DNA of 6,188 nt, taken from assembly GCA_946480015.1 (NCBI GenBank), contig CAMLIL010000163.1, positions 1 through 6,188 on the forward strand, written 5' to 3'. The notes below the pieces were generated by a model. That model did no database searches. It had not been told where the DNA came from and saw only the letters and a list, made by a program, of their open reading frames with translations. Both the position numbers and the translations under genes were made by a program. This stretch comes from an uncultured Oxalobacteraceae bacterium (GTDB lineage Bacteria > Pseudomonadota > Gammaproteobacteria > Burkholderiales > Burkholderiaceae). Below, piece by piece: positions 5,590-6,188 of the stretch (position 1 is its first letter; every line of letters starts with the position of its first letter).

Positions 5590-6188
5590 ATGATGAGCAG
5601 CTACCTGGGCGCCGACGCGCCCGCACCGGCAAAAGCGGTGCCGACCAAGGCGGTGACGATCCCGTCGCTGAACGCCATGCGCGCCGCCGGGGCCAAGATC
5701 GCGATGATGACCTGCTATGACGCCAGCTTCGCCAGCCTGATGGACCGCTGCGGCGTGGAAGTGCTGCTGATCGGCGACTCGCTCGGCATGGTCTGCAACG
5801 GCCACCAGTCGACCCTGCCGGTGACGGTGGCCGAAGTGGCTTACCACACCGCCGCCGTCGCGCGCGGGAACAAGAACGCCATGGTGCTGGCCGATATGCC
5901 CTTCGGCAGCTACGCCACGCCGGAGAGCGCCTTCAACCACGCGGTCCAGCTGATGCAGGCGGGCGCGCACATGGTCAAGCTCGAAGGCGGCGCATGGCTG
6001 GCCGACACCGTCCGCTTCCTGACCGAACGCGCCGTACCGGTGTGCGCCCACCTCGGCCTGACGCCGCAATCGGTGCACCAGCTGGGCGGCTACAAGGTGC
6101 AGGGCAAGAGCGCGCAGAGCGCCGACCTGCTCAAGCACGACGCCCAGCTGCTGCAGGCGGCCGGCGCCTCGATGCTGGTGCTCGAAGC
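5590..6188 (+). CDS. panB: 3-methyl-2-oxobutanoate hydroxymethyltransferase (ketopantoate hydroxymethyltransferase), cut by window edge
   Basis: PanB transfers a hydroxymethyl group from 5,10-methylene-tetrahydrofolate to 2-oxoisovalerate, giving ketopantoate, the first committed step of pantothenate and CoA synthesis. From ATG 5590 there are 199 codons plus two bases before the window ends; the E. coli enzyme has 264 residues. Aligning by eye to E. coli with an offset of 18 places the Mg2+ ligands at D63 (IGDSLGM), D102 (LADMPF) and E132 (VKLEGG), substrate contacts at K130 and H154 (AHLGLTPQS), and the proposed catalytic glutamate at E199, the last full codon visible. [20 protein letters not shown] (71-90) and GGYKVQGKS (166-174) are family blocks. 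The N-terminus is about 18 residues longer than in E. coli, with an Ala/Pro-rich segment. ATG 5593 may be the real start. panC may follow outside the window, but this cannot be seen. Confidence 0.96.
   Translation, partial: MMSSYLGADAPAPAKAVPTKAVTIPSLNAMRAAGAKIAMMTCYDASFASLMDRCGVEVLLIGDSLGMVCNGHQSTLPVTVAEVAYHTAAVARGNKNAMVLADMPFGSYATPESAFNHAVQLMQAGAHMVKLEGGAWLADTVRFLTERAVPVCAHLGLTPQSVHQLGGYKVQGKSAQSADLLKHDAQLLQAAGASMLVLE

Noticed and set aside
5509..6138. A 209-codon minus-strand frame opposite panB
   Set aside because: panB on the plus strand keeps all active-site residues up to the window edge; the minus frame has no recognisable domain.
1..6188. A novel defence, mobile or otherwise undescribed system
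   Set aside because: Every gene matches a known housekeeping or widespread family, base composition looks even, and there are no direct repeats, insertion ends, tRNA genes or phage-like genes.

Overview
This window is a piece of ordinary bacterial core chromosome from a GC-rich proteobacterium. The gene order purM / AI-2E (PerM-type) transporter / hda / HAD-IB hydrolase / pcnB / folK / small DMT-like protein / panB, together with the protein sequences, points to a betaproteobacterium. Oxalobacteraceae (Massilia, Duganella or Janthinobacterium-like) is my best guess, made from recalled family likeness and not from a search.

Layout. The left end holds the N-terminal two thirds of purM on the minus strand, cut by the window edge. 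A 138-base divergent spacer follows. Everything to its right is on the plus strand: an AI-2E family membrane protein, a 65-base gap, then hda, a HAD-IB phosphatase-like gene, pcnB and folK joined by overlapping stop and start codons (ATGA, ATGATTAA, ATGA). A four-helix DUF486/DMT-type membrane protein starts 2 bases after folK. A 64-base spacer with an inverted repeat leads to panB, which is cut by the right edge just after its likely catalytic glutamate codon. Both edge genes are intact as far as they can be read.

How the genes work together. There is no single pathway. PurM makes purine precursors. Hda restrains DnaA after replication starts. PcnB adds poly(A) tails that speed RNA decay. 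FolK makes a folate precursor, and PanB uses a folate one-carbon unit to begin pantothenate synthesis. FolK and PanB are therefore linked through folate. The pcnB-folK-panB order is also known in gammaproteobacteria such as E. coli, except that the DUF486 gene lies between folK and panB here. The tight overlaps suggest that hda to folK, and probably the DUF486 gene, form one operon with translational coupling.

I found no mobile elements, CRISPR arrays, RNA genes or phage remains, and no sign of an undescribed system. The items worth a second look are small: the coupled hda-HAD-pcnB-folK overlaps, the inserted DUF486 gene, the inverted repeat before panB, and the uncertain starts of the AI-2E gene, pcnB and panB.
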